From: Thermomonas sp. S9
GTDB taxonomy: Bacteria > Pseudomonadota > Gammaproteobacteria > Xanthomonadales > Xanthomonadaceae
DNA: 64,000 nt
Direction: 5' to 3'
Assembly: GCF_024704365.1 (NCBI RefSeq)
Contig: NZ_JAJDFY010000001.1
Location: forward strand, 849,001 to 913,000
A program made the translations under genes and the position numbers. Position 1 is the first letter of the stretch, and the number at the start of each line of letters is the position of its first letter. Shown here in pieces: positions 44,032 to 54,980 of the stretch. The notes beneath the pieces were generated by a model. It made no database searches. It saw only the letters and a list, made by a program, of their open reading frames with translations, and had not been told where the DNA came from.

Positions 44032-44606
44032 AGCCGATGTCCGTCCCCCGTCTTTCGCTGATCCTGCTGCCGCTGTGGCTGGCGGCCTGTTCGCGCGCGC
44101 CGCAGTCGCCGGCGCCTTCCGCGCCCGTCGCTGCACCGGCGTCGACGCCATCGGCGCCCGCGCCGGCGCCGGGCGATGCCGCCGCCGCGCAGCGCCCGCA
44201 GCTGCGCGTCACCACCCTGGACGGCGCGGCCTACGACCTTGCCGCGCAGCGCGGCAAGTGGGTGCTGGTCAATTACTGGGCCACCTGGTGCGGGCCGTGC
44301 CTGAAGGAGATGCCCGAGCTGTCGGCGCTGGCGGCGATGCGGCCGCACATCGCGGTGATCGGGCTGGCCTATGAGGACACCGATGCGAGTGTTCTGCGCG
44401 CGTTCCTGGCCAGGCATCCGGTGGTGTACCCGGTGGCGCAGGTGGACGTGTACGACCCGCCGCGCGACTTCGGCGCGCCGCGCGGGTTGCCGACCACCTG
44501 GCTGATCGCGCCCGATGGCCGGGTGGCGCGCAAGTACACCGGGCCGGTGACGGCGCGGATGATCGAGGACGACATCGCCGCTGGCGGCGGGCCGAAGGCG
44601 GGCTGA
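44028..44606 (+). CDS. TlpA-like thiol-disulfide lipoprotein
   Basis: The 192-residue product has a lipoprotein signal (LWLAAC), a 40-residue Ala/Pro linker, and a thioredoxin-fold domain with active site WATWCGPCLKEMP at about residues 82-94 and a cis-Pro in GLPTTWLI. It should be membrane-anchored facing the periplasm and reduce disulfides, possibly of cytochrome c maturation partners. The ATG overlaps the stop of yihY by four bases; a Met nine bases downstream is possible. Confidence 0.88.
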
Positions 44607-44875
44607 TGCAGGCCGCGCGCTTCCACGTCTCCGGGCGCGTGCAGGGCGTGTCCTACCGCGCCGCCACCCGCGCGCAGGCGCAGCGCCTGGGCCTGCGCGG
44701 GCATGCCCGCAACCTGGCCGATGGCCGGGTCGAGGTGCTGGCGGTGGGCGCGCCGCAGGCACTGGAGGAACTGGCGCGCTGGCTGCGGCAGGGGCCGCCG
44801 CGGGCGCGGGTGGCGGAGGTCGTGCGCGAGGACCTGGCGTCGCCGCCGGACTGCGACGGCTTCGCCATTGGCTGA
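44606..44875 (+). CDS. acyP: Acylphosphatase
   Basis: The 89-residue enzyme hydrolyses the carboxyl-phosphate bond of acylphosphates. The signature VSGRVQGVSYRAATRAQA (about 8-25) contains the phosphate-binding Arg, and NLADGRVEV holds the catalytic Asn. Length is exact for the family. The start overlaps the preceding stop codon by one base (TGATG), so translation is coupled. Confidence 0.95.
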   Translation: MQAARFHVSGRVQGVSYRAATRAQAQRLGLRGHARNLADGRVEVLAVGAPQALEELARWLRQGPPRARVAEVVREDLASPPDCDGFAIG

Positions 44876-44892
44876 CGTGTCCGGGCGTCGCC

Positions 44893-46164
44893 TCAGCTTC
44901 CGCGCAGCAGGCCGGCCAGCGGCCACAGGTTGAGGGCCACGATCAGCACCGTCACCAGCCAGCCCAGCAGGTTGATCGCGCGGGTGTTGGCGAGCGCGCC
45001 CATCAGCTCGCGGCGCGCGGTGAAGCGCATCAGCGGCACCAGCGCGAACGGGATGCCGAACGAGAGCACCACCTGCGAGAACACCAGCACCCGGGTCGGA
45101 TCCAGCCCGAGCAGGATCACCACCAGCGCCGGCACCGCGGTCAGGCTGCGCCGCAGCCACAGGCTGATGCGGAAGCCCACGAAGCCCTGCATCACCACCT
45201 GTCCGGACAGGGTGCCGACCGCGCTCGAGGACAGTCCGCTGGCCAGCAGCGCCACCGCGAACGCGCTCGCGGCCACCGGGCCGAGGGTATGGCCCATCTT
45301 CGCCCACACCGCGCCGAGGTCGTCCATTCCCTGCTGGCCGGCGAATGCACCGGCCGCCACCGCTAGCATCGCCAGGTTGATCAGCCCGGCCAGGCCCATC
45401 GCCAGCAGCACCTCACGCCGGGTCTGGCGCATCAGCGCCGGCTTTTCCGCCTCCGGTACCACCAGCCGGTGCTGGGTCAGGCTGGAGTGCAGGTAGATGA
45501 CGTGCGGCATCACCGTCGCGCCGAGGATGCCGACCGCCAGATACGTCGCCTCCGGCCCCGGTAGGCGCGGCACCAGCAGCCCTTCCAGTGCCGGCGCGAC
45601 CGCGACCTGGGTGAACAGCAGTTGCACCCCGAAGGTGAGCGCGATCACCCCCACCAGCGCGGCGATCGCCAGCTCGATCCCACGGAAGCCGTGCTGCTCC
45701 AGGTACAGGATGCCCATGGTGGCCGCGAACGCCAGCACCACCGCGGCTTCCATCGGCAACCCCAGCAGCAGATGGAAGCCGAGCGCGGCGCCGAGGAATT
45801 CGGCGAGGTCGGTGAAGATCGCCACCAACTCGGCCTGTACCCAGTAGAACCACACCAGCGGCTGCGGCCAGTGGTCGCGGATCACTTCCGGCAGGTTGCA
45901 CCCGGTGGCGATCCCGAGCTTGGCCGACAGCCCCTGCACCAGCATCGCCATCAGGTTGGCCCACAGCACCACCCACAGCAGGGTGTAGCCGAACTGCGAA
46001 CCGGCCTGCAGGTTGGTGGCGAAGTTGCCGGGGTCGATGTAGGCCACCGAGGCGATCACCGCTGGGCCGATGAACGGCAGCAGGCGCATGCGGCCGCGGG
46101 AGCGCAGCGCCGACAGCGCGGCGTCGCGGGTGCGGGCATCGAGCTTGGCGCTGATCGCGTTCAT
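44893..46164 (-). CDS. mntH: Nramp-type divalent metal transporter MntH
   Basis: The 423-residue inner-membrane protein has eleven helices and the metal-binding motifs of the NRAMP family: DPGNFATNL in helix 1 (about residue 48) and VMPHVIYLHSSL in helix 6. It imports manganese with protons. The Met at 46164 was chosen as the last one before helix 1 with a suitable N-terminus; the frame is open further upstream. The 257-base stretch up to the next gene contains the promoter; a palindrome ATCGGCGCCACCGAT lies there, but no MntR or Fur site is certain. Confidence 0.92.
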   Translation of the reverse strand: MNAISAKLDARTRDAALSALRSRGRMRLLPFIGPAVIASVAYIDPGNFATNLQAGSQFGYTLLWVVLWANLMAMLVQGLSAKLGIATGCNLPEVIRDHWPQPLVWFYWVQAELVAIFTDLAEFLGAALGFHLLLGLPMEAAVVLAFAATMGILYLEQHGFRGIELAIAALVGVIALTFGVQLLFTQVAVAPALEGLLVPRLPGPEATYLAVGILGATVMPHVIYLHSSLTQHRLVVPEAEKPALMRQTRREVLLAMGLAGLINLAMLAVAAGAFAGQQGMDDLGAVWAKMGHTLGPVAASAFAVALLASGLSSSAVGTLSGQVVMQGFVGFRISLWLRRSLTAVPALVVILLGLDPTRVLVFSQVVLSFGIPFALVPLMRFTARRELMGALANTRAINLLGWLVTVLIVALNLWPLAGLLRGS

Positions 46165-46421
46165 GCCATCGACGGCGTGGGGTGGTCCGGGGTGGGGATG
46201 CGGCAGGCCATAGCGATGGGTGCGGACGATCGCGATGGCGCGTTCGATCACATTAGTCGATGCGGCGGGGTGTTCCATTCGAAAATCTCGATCATCACCA
46301 TCGGCGCCACCGATGCACATGGCAAGGGTGGCAGGCGTGGCGTGAACGCATGGCGGCAGCGCCGCAGCGGAGGATTTCCGCAGTGTGCCTGTGCAGACGC
46401 TTGCCCGCCCTGATCGCGCGC

Positions 46422-47576
46422 CTAATCCTGTGTCCAGGAAGGCAGCGGCCTGAGCGTGCCGAAGCGTTCGCGCGCGGGCTTGCCGGGCAGCGGCGGCAGG
46501 TCGAACACCGGCTCGGGCACATCGGTGGCGGGCAGGTGATCCAGCAGGTCGCGGATCAGGGTCAGGCGGCCGCGGCGCTGGTCGTTGAAATCCACCAGCC
46601 GCCACGGTGCGTGGCGGGTATGGGTGGCCGCGAGCATGGCCTCGCGCGCGCGGGTGTAGTCGGTGTAGCGGGTGCGCGCGGCCACGTCCACCGGCGAAAG
46701 CTTCCAGCGCTTGAGCGGATCGGCGCGGCGCTCGGCGAAGCGGGCTTCCTGCTCGGCCTGGTCGCAGGTCAGCCAGTACTTGAACAGCAGGATGCCGTCG
46801 TCCACCAGCAGCTTTTCGAACACCGGCGCCTGTTTCAGGAAGGCGGCGACCTGCGCCTGGCTGGCGTAGCCCATCACCCGCTCGACCCCGGCGCGGTTGT
46901 ACCAGCTGCGATCCATCAGCACGATCTCGCCCGCGGCGGGGAGGTGCGGTACGTAGCGCTGGAAATACCACTGGGTGCTTTCGCGTTCGGTCGGCTTGGG
47001 CAGCGCCACCACCCGGAACTGGCGGGTGTCCAGGTGCTGGCTGATGGCCTTGATCACGCCGCCCTTGCCGGCGGTGTCGCGGCCCTCGAACAGCACCAGC
47101 AGACGCTGGCCGGCGTGCCTGACCCAGCGCGCGGCGGCATCCAGTTCGAGCAGCATCGGCTCCAGCGCCGCTTCATAGGCCTTGCGCCTGAGCGGCTTCA
47201 TGCCGGCTTCCCTGCGCCGCGGCGCGGGCCTGCGGGGGGCGGTATCGCCGGCTCCGGCATTGGTCGCCAGGCCGCGCGCCACCTCCAGCAGCGCGCCCTG
47301 CTGGCGCGGAGACAGCGCGCGATAAGCGGCCAGCAGCTGGTGCTCGCCGCGGGTGCGCGCCGGGTCCAGGGTCTGCGCCAGCTCCGCCAGCAGCGCGCCG
47401 GCCGGCACGCCCAGCGCGCGCGCCAGCGCTTCGGCCTGATCTCGCCCCGGCAGCTTCTCGCCCTTCAGCCAGGCGTTGACGGTGCCGATCCCGGCGCGCG
47501 GGATCGCGGTGGCGATGTCGGCCACGCTCAGGCCGCGGGCCTTGCTGAGCAATCGCAGGGTGGCATCGATCGGCAC
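46422..47576 (-). CDS. Polyphosphate kinase 2 family protein fused to an N-terminal HTH domain
   Basis: The frame reads without stop from a GTG at 47576. Residues about 1-65 form an XRE-type helix-turn-helix ([38 protein letters not shown]), then about 45 helical residues ([20 protein letters not shown]) and an Arg/Pro linker. From about residue 125 the PPK2 kinase begins ([15 protein letters not shown]) with Walker [13 protein letters not shown], Walker B-like [12 protein letters not shown] and the lid [14 protein letters not shown]2 moves phosphate between polyphosphate and nucleotides. The kinase call is firm; the fusion could result from a lost stop. Confidence 0.85.
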   Translation of the reverse strand: MPIDATLRLLSKARGLSVADIATAIPRAGIGTVNAWLKGEKLPGRDQAEALARALGVPAGALLAELAQTLDPARTRGEHQLLAAYRALSPRQQGALLEVARGLATNAGAGDTAPRRPAPRRREAGMKPLRRKAYEAALEPMLLELDAAARWVRHAGQRLLVLFEGRDTAGKGGVIKAISQHLDTRQFRVVALPKPTERESTQWYFQRYVPHLPAAGEIVLMDRSWYNRAGVERVMGYASQAQVAAFLKQAPVFEKLLVDDGILLFKYWLTCDQAEQEARFAERRADPLKRWKLSPVDVAARTRYTDYTRAREAMLAATHTRHAPWRLVDFNDQRRGRLTLIRDLLDHLPATDVPEPVFDLPPLPGKPARERFGTLRPLPSWTQD

Positions 47577-47641
47577 CGGCAGGCCCTCGGCATGGACGAC
47601 GCCGGCAGTGTAGGCCGCCGTCGCCAGGGCTGCACGCGCGC

Positions 47642-48100
47642 TCAGTGTACGCCGGCGGCGAAGTCCAGCGAGTACCACTGGGTAGCGTCCTCGCGCCAGC
47701 CGGCGGCGCGGTACAGCGCGCGCGCGGCGGCGTTGTCCCGCGCGGTTTCCAGCGCGATGCCGGCGGCGCCATCGCTGCGGGCGAACGCGGCGGCGGAATC
47801 CAGCAGGGTGCGGCCCACCCCGCTGCGGCGCGCGTCCGCGGCGACGTATAGATCATTCAGGACCCACAGGCGCGCCGTGCGTACCGAGGAAAAAATGGGG
47901 TAGAGCTGCGCGAAGCCGACCGCCGCGCCGTCGCGGCGGGCCAGCAGCGCCACCGCCTCGCCCAGACGCAGGCGGCTGCGCAGCCACTCGCGCGCCCGCG
48001 CCAGGTCGGCCGGCTGGCCATAGAACTGGCGGTAGGCGTCAAACAGGAGGGCGAGATCATCGAGATCGGCGGGGCCGGCGCGGACGATGGCGAGCGGCAT
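47642..48100 (-). CDS. GNAT family N-acetyltransferase
   Basis: The 152-residue protein has the GNAT fold, with the acetyl-CoA-binding motif [20 protein letters not shown] at about residues 81-100 and a C-terminal [11 protein letters not shown]. It is similar to the single-domain acetyltransferases that act on small amines or protein termini; substrate not predictable. Start at 48100 follows a strong purine-rich stretch. It lies between the HTH-PPK2 gene and prfA on the same strand. Confidence 0.85.
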   Translation of the reverse strand: MPLAIVRAGPADLDDLALLFDAYRQFYGQPADLARAREWLRSRLRLGEAVALLARRDGAAVGFAQLYPIFSSVRTARLWVLNDLYVAADARRSGVGRTLLDSAAAFARSDGAAGIALETARDNAAARALYRAAGWREDATQWYSLDFAAGVH

Positions 48101-48162
48101 GGCAACCTCATGTGGAATGGATATCGCGCGGACGGGCGGGATGGACACCATGGGGCGCTGGG

Positions 48163-49251
48163 TCAGGTTTCGCGTGCCAAGCGTGCCAGCGCTTCGGCCT
48201 GCTGCTCCTGCTGCAGGCGATCGATCAGCGGATCGAGCGCGCCGTCCAGCACGTTGGGCAGGTCGTACAGGGTCAGGCCTTCCACCCGATGGTCGGTGAT
48301 CCGGCCCTGCGGGAAGTTGTAGGTGCGGATGCGCTGGCTGCGGTCGCCGCTGCCCACCTGCAGCTTGCGGTCGGCGGCGGTGGCGGCGGCGCGCTTTTCC
48401 AGCTCGGCTTCCACCAGCATCGCCTGCAGGCGCTTCATCGCCTTGTCGCGGTTGGCGTGCTGGCTGCGCTCGGTCTGCGATTCCACCACCAGCCCGCTCG
48501 GCAGGTGGGTGATGCGGATCGCCGATTCGGTCTTGTTGACGTGCTGGCCGCCGGCGCCCGAGCTGCGGAACGTGTCCACCTTCAGGTCGGCGGGATTGAT
48601 GACGATCTCGGTGTCGCCCTCGGGCTCCAGCGCGATGATCGCCACCGTCGCCGCCGAGGTGTGGATGCGGCCCTGCGATTCGGTGGCCGGCACCCGCTGC
48701 ACGCGGTGGGTGCCGGCTTCGTACTTCAGCCGCGCATACGCGCCTTCGCCCTCGATACGCGCGATGATTTCCTTGTAGCCGCCGTGTTCGCCGGGATTGG
48801 CCGATTCCACTTCGACCCGCCAGCCGCGCGCTTCCGCATAGCGCGCGTACATCCGGAACAGGTCGCCGGCGAAGATCGCCGCCTCGTCGCCGCCGGCACC
48901 CGCGCGCACTTCCAGGTACAGGCCGCCGTCGTCGCGCGCGTCCTTCGGCACCAGCTGCGCCAGCAGCTCGCGTTCCAGCTGCGCCAGGCGCGCACTGGCA
49001 GTGGCGATTTCGTCGTCCGCCAGCGCGCGCAGCTCCGGATCCTCGCGCAGCGCCTGCGCGGCTTCGAGGTCGGCGCGCGCGCGCGCCTCCGCCGCCAGCG
49101 CATCGGCCAATGGCTGCAGGCTGGAGAACTCGCGCGAGAGCGTGCGGAACCGCGCGGGGTCGGCCGCCACCGCCGGATCGGCCAGCAGGCGCTCCACTTC
49201 CTCGCGCCGTTCCAGCAGCGCTTCCAGCTTGCGGCGCAGGGCCGGGGTCAT
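48163..49251 (-). CDS. prfA: Peptide chain release factor 1
   Basis: The 362-residue RF1 ends translation at UAA and UAG. The GGQ loop is in [18 protein letters not shown] (about residue 235), and the tRNA-mimicking first domain starts [20 protein letters not shown]. The Gln of GGQ is the target of PrmC at 26943. The start codon overlaps the hemA stop by four bases, the classic hemA-prfA arrangement. Confidence 0.97.
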   Translation of the reverse strand: MTPALRRKLEALLERREEVERLLADPAVAADPARFRTLSREFSSLQPLADALAAEARARADLEAAQALREDPELRALADDEIATASARLAQLERELLAQLVPKDARDDGGLYLEVRAGAGGDEAAIFAGDLFRMYARYAEARGWRVEVESANPGEHGGYKEIIARIEGEGAYARLKYEAGTHRVQRVPATESQGRIHTSAATVAIIALEPEGDTEIVINPADLKVDTFRSSGAGGQHVNKTESAIRITHLPSGLVVESQTERSQHANRDKAMKRLQAMLVEAELEKRAAATAADRKLQVGSGDRSQRIRTYNFPQGRITDHRVEGLTLYDLPNVLDGALDPLIDRLQQEQQAEALARLARET

Positions 49252-50513
49252 GGGTGCCCGTCGCCGGTATCCGCGGGCGGGAACAGCCGCGTCGCGGCGC
49301 GCGCCAGTTCGGCATCGCCGCCGCGCGCGGCTTCGCGCAGGGCCACCGTGGGGGCATGCAGCAGGCGGTTGGTCAGGGTGTGCGCCAGCAGCTCCAGCGC
49401 CTGCTCCGGCGGTAGCCCGGCGGCGAGCTGGGCGCGCGCCTTGGCCAGCGCCTCGGCGCGTGCCGCCTCGCCGTGTGCGCGCAGCTGCAGCAGCGGCTGC
49501 TGGCGGGCGCTGGCCTGCCAGGTTTCCATGAAGCGGGCCGCCTGCAGTTCGATGATCGCCTCCGCCTGCTGCGCCGCTTCGCGCCGGCTGCGGCGGTTGT
49601 CCTCGATCGCGCGCTGCAGGTCGTCCACGGTGTACAGGAACACATCGCGCAGCCCGGACACGTCCTGCGCGATGTCGCGCGGCACCGCCAGGTCGATCAG
49701 CAGCATCGGCCGGTGCCGGCGCAGGCGCAGCGCGTGCTCGATCTGCACCCGGTGCAGGATCGGAGTGCGGCTGGCGGTCGCGGCGATCACGATATCGGCC
49801 TCGGCTAGGTGCCGGTCGAGTTCCTCCAGCGGCAGCGCGATCCCGCCATGGCGGCTGGCCAGCGCCTGCGCGTGGGCGAGGGTGCGGTTGGCGATCAGCA
49901 GGCGCTGCACGCGTGCCTCGGCGAGATGGCGGGCGGCCAGCTCGATGGTCTCGCCGGCGCCGATCAGCAGCACGCTGGAGTCGTCCAGGCGCGCGAAGTT
50001 CTCCTCCGCCAGGCGCACCGCCACCGAGGCCACCGAGACCGGGTTGGCGCCGATGCGGGTGTCGGTGCGGGCGCGCTTGGCGGTGGCGAACGCCTGCTGG
50101 AACATCCGGTCCAGCGGCCCGCCCAGGGTGCCGGCCGCGCGCGCGGCGGTCCACGCCTGCTTCACCTGGCCGAGGATCTGCGGCTCGCCCAGTACCAGCG
50201 AATCCAGCCCGCTGGCGACCCGGAACAGGTGGCGCACCGCCTCGCCGTCGCGATGGCGGTACAGGTAGGCGTGCAGGTCCTCGCCGGCGCCGGGGTGCCG
50301 CGCCAGCCAGTCGGCCAGCGCGCGGCCGTCGCCTTCGGCATGCGCGTACAGCTCGGTGCGGTTGCAGGTGGACAGCAGCACCGCCTCGCGCACGCCGTCC
50401 ACGCCACGCAGGGTCTCCAGCGCCGGCGGCAGCGCCTCGGCGGCGAACGCCACCCGCTCGCGCAGGGCAACCGGCGCGGTCTGGTGGTTGATGCCGAGGA
50501 CGAGCAGGGGCAT
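49248..50513 (-). CDS. hemA: Glutamyl-tRNA reductase
   Basis: The 421-residue enzyme reduces Glu-tRNA to glutamate-1-semialdehyde, the first step of the C5 haem pathway. The catalytic Cys is in [16 protein letters not shown] near residue 50, with [12 protein letters not shown] at the start, the [13 protein letters not shown] segment, and a nucleotide-binding [17 protein letters not shown] loop. The C-terminal dimerisation helix is present. It diverges from the TPR gene at 50601. Confidence 0.96.
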   Translation of the reverse strand: MPLLVLGINHQTAPVALRERVAFAAEALPPALETLRGVDGVREAVLLSTCNRTELYAHAEGDGRALADWLARHPGAGEDLHAYLYRHRDGEAVRHLFRVASGLDSLVLGEPQILGQVKQAWTAARAAGTLGGPLDRMFQQAFATAKRARTDTRIGANPVSVASVAVRLAEENFARLDDSSVLLIGAGETIELAARHLAEARVQRLLIANRTLAHAQALASRHGGIALPLEELDRHLAEADIVIAATASRTPILHRVQIEHALRLRRHRPMLLIDLAVPRDIAQDVSGLRDVFLYTVDDLQRAIEDNRRSRREAAQQAEAIIELQAARFMETWQASARQQPLLQLRAHGEAARAEALAKARAQLAAGLPPEQALELLAHTLTNRLLHAPTVALREAARGGDAELARAATRLFPPADTGDGHP

Positions 50514-50600
50514 GGGCGGGAATGGCGTGGACGCGGCGGAATTCGTTCAGGCGCCTGCGCTAAGCTGCGGGCCCGACCAATCATTGTAGCCGCCGCGCCC

Positions 50601-52305
50601 ATGCCCATCCCGCATCGTCCAGGTCTGCGCCTGCTCGTCCTGCTGCTGGCGCTGGCCTGCGCCGCCCCGGCCCTGGCCGCGTCGCCGGCGGCGAAGCCTG
50701 GGCCGAAGCCGGCCGCGCAGGCGGCGCGGGTGGATCCGCTGGAGGCCAGCATGGCCGGCGAGTTCGCCCTGCAGGGCGGGCTGCTGCCGGAGGCCGCGCG
50801 CGACTACCTGGCCGCGGCGCGTGCCGCTGCCGACCCGGTGTTGGCCGAGCGCGCCACCCGCATCGCGCTGCTGGCCGACCGTGACGCGCTCGCGGCCGAG
50901 GCGCTGGCGACCTGGCGCCAGCTGCAGCCGCAGGACAGCCAGGCGCGGCAGATGATGGCGGCCACCCTGGCCCTGCGCGCCGGGCAGAAGGCGCCGGCGC
51001 GGCGGGAGCTGCGCCGGCTACTGGCCGCGGACGACGGCTGGCAGGCCGCGCTGGCGGCCCTGACCGGGGCGGTCGGGCGGCAGCCGGCGCTGGTGGTGGC
51101 GATGGTGGGCGAGATCGTCGATCGCGGCGAGCTGCCCGCGCAGCTGCAGGCCTGGCTGGCGTTCGGCGGGCTGGCACAGCGGCTGGAGCAGCCGAAGCTG
51201 GTCGATCGCATCGTCGCCCAGGTGGTGAAGCGCTTCCCCGGCGAGCCGCGGGTGGCCCTGCTGCGCGCGCAGTGGCCGCGCGAGGCCGGTGATCTGGAGC
51301 AGGCGCGCGCGGTGCTGGACGCGGTGCCGGCGCCGGCCCGGCGATCGACCGCCCTGCGCGGCGGCCTGGCCAGCGAATACGAGGCCCTGGGCGACGCCGC
51401 GCGCGCCGCGCAAGTGCTGGCGTCCGGCCCGCAGGACGATTCCACCTATGCGCGCCGCGCCGACCTGCTGGACGGCTTGGGCGACAAGGACGGGCTGGCC
51501 GCGCTGTACGCCGAGCTCAAGGCCGGCGCCACCCAGCCGAATCCGATGCGCCGCCTGCTGCTGGGGCAGGTGGCCGAGCTGCTGCAGCGCTACGACGAGG
51601 CGCTGGCCTGGTATGCCAGCGTGCCCGGCAGCCGCGCGCAGGTACTGGCACGGCTGCGCGCGATCGGTGTGCGCCATGCGATGGGCAAGAAGGCGCAGGC
51701 TTACGACGAGGTGCGCGCGCTGCAGTCCGATGCCGCGCTGGATGACGATGCGCGCCGCGACGGCTACCTGCTGGAAGCCGAGCTGCGGCAGAAGGACGGT
51801 GACGTTGCCGGCGAGCGCGATGCCTACGCGCGCGGGCTGGCGGCGTTCCCCCGACAACCTCGAGCTGCTGTACGCACGCGCCCTGATGTGGGAGCGCCAG
51901 GACCAGATCGACCGCGCCGAGGCCGACCTGCGCCGGGTGCTGGTGATCGCGCCGGACAACGTGGCCGCGCTGAACGCGCTGGGCTACACCCTGGCCGACC
52001 GCACCACCCGCTACCGCGAGGCGCTGGAGCTGATCGACCGCGCGCGCGTGGCCGATCCCGGCAATGCCGCCATCATCGACAGCTACGGTTGGGTGCTGTT
52101 CAAGCTGGGCAAGCCGCGCGACGCGCTGGAGCAGCTGCGCCGCGCCTATGCCCTGCAGAAGGACCCCGACATCGCCAGCCATCTCGGCCAGGTGCTGTGG
52201 GTGCTGGGGCGCAAGGACGAGGCGCGCCGCTATTTCGACGATGCGCGCAGGCGCGATCCGGGCAACCGCTCGCTGCAGCGCGCGCTGCGGGAGACCGGCG
52301 CGTGA
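50601..52305 (+). CDS. Exported TPR-repeat protein, frameshifted near 51850
   Basis: The 567-codon gene has a signal peptide (about 1-25, ending ALAASP) and TPR repeats throughout, strongest in the C-terminal third ([46 protein letters not shown]). A run of five C at 51848-51852 is one too long; shortening it restores [19 protein letters not shown]. It is the periplasmic TPR protein that in many gammaproteobacteria and betaproteobacteria precedes lolB and ispE, and it overlaps lolB by four bases. Role unknown, probably envelope-related. Confidence 0.82.
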
Positions 52306-52956
52306 GCCTGCGCGCGGGCGCGGCGCTGGCCGCGTTGCTGGGGCTGGCCGGCTGCGCATCGCTGCCGCCGCCGGCTGCGCCGGTGGGCGATCCGGATGCG
52401 GGCGCAGCGGCCCAGCGCCTGCGCCTGCAGGCCCTGGGCCTGGGCGGCGACGGCGATTGCGCCGCCCCGGCCTGGCGGCTGTCCGCGCGGGTGGCGCTGG
52501 CCAACGGGCGCCAGGGTGGCAGTGGCCGGCTCGACTGGGTGCAGGGCGGGGGCCAGCTGCACCTGCAGCTGTCGGCCCCGGTGACCCGCCAGGGCTGGGA
52601 ACTGGACGTGGATGCCGGCGGGGCCACCCTGCGCGGGCTGGAGGGTGGCCCGCGCCGGGCGGCGGATGCCGCCGGCCTGCTGCGCGACTCCACCGGCTGG
52701 GATATCCCGCTGGCCGCGCTCGGCTGCTGGCTGCGCGGCGCGCAGGCCCCGGCTGCGGCCTTCGGCCCGGCGCGGATCACCTACGCCCCCGACCTGCTGC
52801 CGCGCCGAATCGAACAGGCCGGCTGGGTGGTCGAGTACGCCGGCTGGGCCCCAGGCAGCTTCGACGGCCCGGCCCTGCCGCTGCGGGATCGAGGCCCGCC
52901 GCGGCGAGGATCGGGTGCGCCTGGTGGTGGATGCCTGGGGTGGGCGCGATGACTGA
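52302..52956 (+). CDS. lolB: Outer-membrane lipoprotein LolB, frameshifted near 52886
   Basis: The corrected protein has about 217 residues, a lipoprotein signal (LLGLAGC, Cys near 18), and the LolB domain ([41 protein letters not shown]). LolB accepts lipoproteins from LolA and inserts them in the outer membrane. One G too many in CGGG at 52885-52887 throws the C-terminus out of frame; removing it gives [19 protein letters not shown] ending GGRDD. The gene is essential in related bacteria, so an error is likely. Start GTG at 52302, with an 8-base overlap to ispE. Confidence 0.87.
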
Positions 52957-53866
52957 GGCGCGCGCGGATGCCCGCACTGGCTTCCCCGCGGTGGAAGGCT
53001 GGAGTGCCTGGCCGGCGCCGGCCAAGCTGAATCTGTTCCTGCACATCACCGGCCGCCGCCCCGACGGCTACCACGCGCTGCAGACCGTGTTCCGCCTGCT
53101 CGACTGGGGCGATACCGTGTTCCTGCGCCCGCGCGCGGATGGCCGCCTCCTGCGCGCCGGCGCCGGCGTGCCCGGCGTCGCGGCGGCCGACGATCTCCTG
53201 CTCCGCGCCGCGGATCTGCTGAAAAAAGAGACGAACTGCGCGCAAGGTGTGGAAATCGGCATCGAAAAGCGCATTCCGATGGGGGGCGGCTTCGGCGGCG
53301 GCTCGTCCGATGCCGCCAGCGTGCTGGTGGCGCTGGACCGGCTCTGGGGCCTGCACCTGGGCGAGGATCGGCTGGCCGCACTGGGCCTGCGGCTGGGCGC
53401 GGACGTGCCGGTGTTCGTGCGCGGGCGCAACGCTTGGGCCACCGGGGTCGGCGAGCAGTTGGTGGCGATCACGCTGCCCCCGGCCTGGTACCTGCTGGCC
53501 GACCCCGGCGTGCATGCCTCCACCGCGGCCCTGTTCCAATCCCCTGAATTGACGAAGGATGCCGCGCCCGCGACAATAGCGGACTTCCTTTCCGGGAACG
53601 TGCGCGGCAACGCGTTCGAGCCGGTCCTGCGCCGGCGCGAGCCCGCCGTCGAGGCGGTGTTCGCCGCGCTGGCACAGGTCGGGCTGCCGCGGTTGACCGG
53701 CTCCGGCAGCGGCTGTTTCGTGGAATTCGCGAACCGCGGTTCCGCCGAAGCGGCACTGGCGGCGCTGCCGGCGGGCGTGAACGCCTGGCTGGCGCGCGGC
53801 GCGGAACGGTCGCCACTGCTGGATGCGGTGGAGCGTCATCCAACAGGGGCGTCGCCAAGTGGTTAA
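52949..53866 (+). CDS. ispE: 4-diphosphocytidyl-2-C-methyl-D-erythritol kinase
   Basis: The 305-residue GHMP kinase phosphorylates CDP-ME in the MEP isoprenoid pathway. The substrate motif [21 protein letters not shown] is at about residues 20-40 and the ATP loop [18 protein letters not shown] at about 108-125; [10 protein letters not shown] is motif III. The stop codon lies 22 bases inside the following tRNA-Gln gene, so the last seven residues are encoded by the tRNA 5' half. Confidence 0.95.
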   Translation: MTEARADARTGFPAVEGWSAWPAPAKLNLFLHITGRRPDGYHALQTVFRLLDWGDTVFLRPRADGRLLRAGAGVPGVAAADDLLLRAADLLKKETNCAQGVEIGIEKRIPMGGGFGGGSSDAASVLVALDRLWGLHLGEDRLAALGLRLGADVPVFVRGRNAWATGVGEQLVAITLPPAWYLLADPGVHASTAALFQSPELTKDAAPATIADFLSGNVRGNAFEPVLRRREPAVEAVFAALAQVGLPRLTGSGSGCFVEFANRGSAEAALAALPAGVNAWLARGAERSPLLDAVERHPTGASPSG

Positions 53867-53920
53867 GGCACCGGGTTTTGATCCCGGCATACGTAGGTTC
53901 GAATCCTTCCGCCCCTGCCA
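53845..53920 (+). tRNA. tRNA-Gln (anticodon UUG)
   Basis: The 76-base gene folds as a cloverleaf: acceptor AGGGGCG (53845-53851) pairs with CGCCCCT (53910-53916), the anticodon loop TTTTGAT contains TTG, the T arm contains GGTTCGAATCC, and CCA is encoded at 53918-53920. It reads CAA codons (and CAG by wobble) and is charged by GlnRS at 19687. It overlaps the ispE 3' end and precedes prs, an order known from xanthomonads and pseudomonads. Confidence 0.98.
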
Positions 53921-53986
53921 GCCTGTCCCTGCCGTCCCCGGTTTCCGCCCCGCCCACCCCCATCGCCCTCCAACGCGGTCATCGCC

Positions 53987-54944
53987 ATGCAGGACAATCC
54001 CAACTTGCTGGTCTTCTCGGGCAACGCCAACAAACCGCTGGCGAGCGCGGTGTGCCGCGAGCTCGGAGTGCGCCCCGGCAAGGCGCTGGTGAGCCGCTTC
54101 TCCGATGGCGAGGTGCAGGTCGAGATCGAGGAGAGCGTGCGCGGGCAGGAGGTGTTCGTCATCCAGCCCACCAACGCGCCGACCGCCGAGAACTTCATGG
54201 AGCTGCTGGTGCTGATCGACGCGCTCAAGCGCGCATCGGCGGCCAGCGTCACCGCGGTGGTGCCGTACTTCGGCTACGCCCGCCAGGACCGCCGCCCGCG
54301 CTCGGCGCGGGTGCCGATCACCGCCAAGGTGGCGGCCAAGATGTTCGGCGCGGCGGATGCCGACCGGGTGCTGACGGTGGACCTGCACGCCGACCAGATC
54401 CAGGGCTTCTTCGACATCCCGGTGGACAACGTGTACGCCTCGCCGCTGCTGCTGGCGGATATCTGGCGCGTGCACGGCACCGACAACGTGATCGTGGTGT
54501 CGCCCGACGTCGGCGGCGTGGTGCGCGCGCGCGATCGCCAAGCGCCTGGATGATGCCGAGCTGGCCATCATCGACAAGCGCCGGCCGAAGGCCAACGTGG
54601 CGACGGTGATGAACATCATCGGCGACGTCGAGGGCAAGACCTGCGTGCTGGTGGATGACATCGTGGACACCGCCGGCACCCTGTGCGCCGCCGCCAACGC
54701 GCTCAAGGAGCGCGGCGCGCGCAAGGTGGTCGCCTACTGCGTGCACCCGGTGCTGTCGGGCGCGGCGCTGGACAACATCAACCGTTCGTCGCTGGACGAG
54801 CTGGTCGTCACCGACACCATCGCGCTGTCGCCGGCCGCCCAGGCCTGCGCCAGGATCCGCCAGCTGAGCGTGGCCGAACTGCTGGCCGAGACCATCCGCC
54901 GGATGGCGTTCGGCGAATCGGTCAGCTCGCTGTACGTGGATTGA
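53987..54944 (+). CDS. prs: Ribose-phosphate pyrophosphokinase, frameshifted near 54530
   Basis: The 319-codon enzyme makes PRPP from ribose 5-phosphate and ATP. Visible motifs are [34 protein letters not shown] near residue 105, [27 protein letters not shown] and the PRPP loop [13 protein letters not shown]. The GC repeat at 54522-54533 lacks two bases, splitting the gene; restoring one GC unit gives [14 protein letters not shown]. Prs is essential, so this is probably a sequencing error. Confidence 0.95.
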
Positions 54945-54980
54945 TCCCATCCGCGCCGCTGGTCCGCCGGCGGTGCCCCC

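Noticed and set aside
46165-46421. Manganese riboswitch or MntR site upstream of mntH
   Set aside because: I looked for a yybP-ykoY-like core and a Fur/MntR palindrome. Only a short ATCGG-CGCCA-CCGAT repeat is there, which is not enough to call either.
49809-52952. A single 1047-codon protein covering hemA antisense, the TPR protein and lolB
   Set aside because: The frame joins antisense sequence to two real genes that each have their own signal peptide at 50601 and 52302; the frameshift at 51850 makes the TPR part of it wrong after that point.
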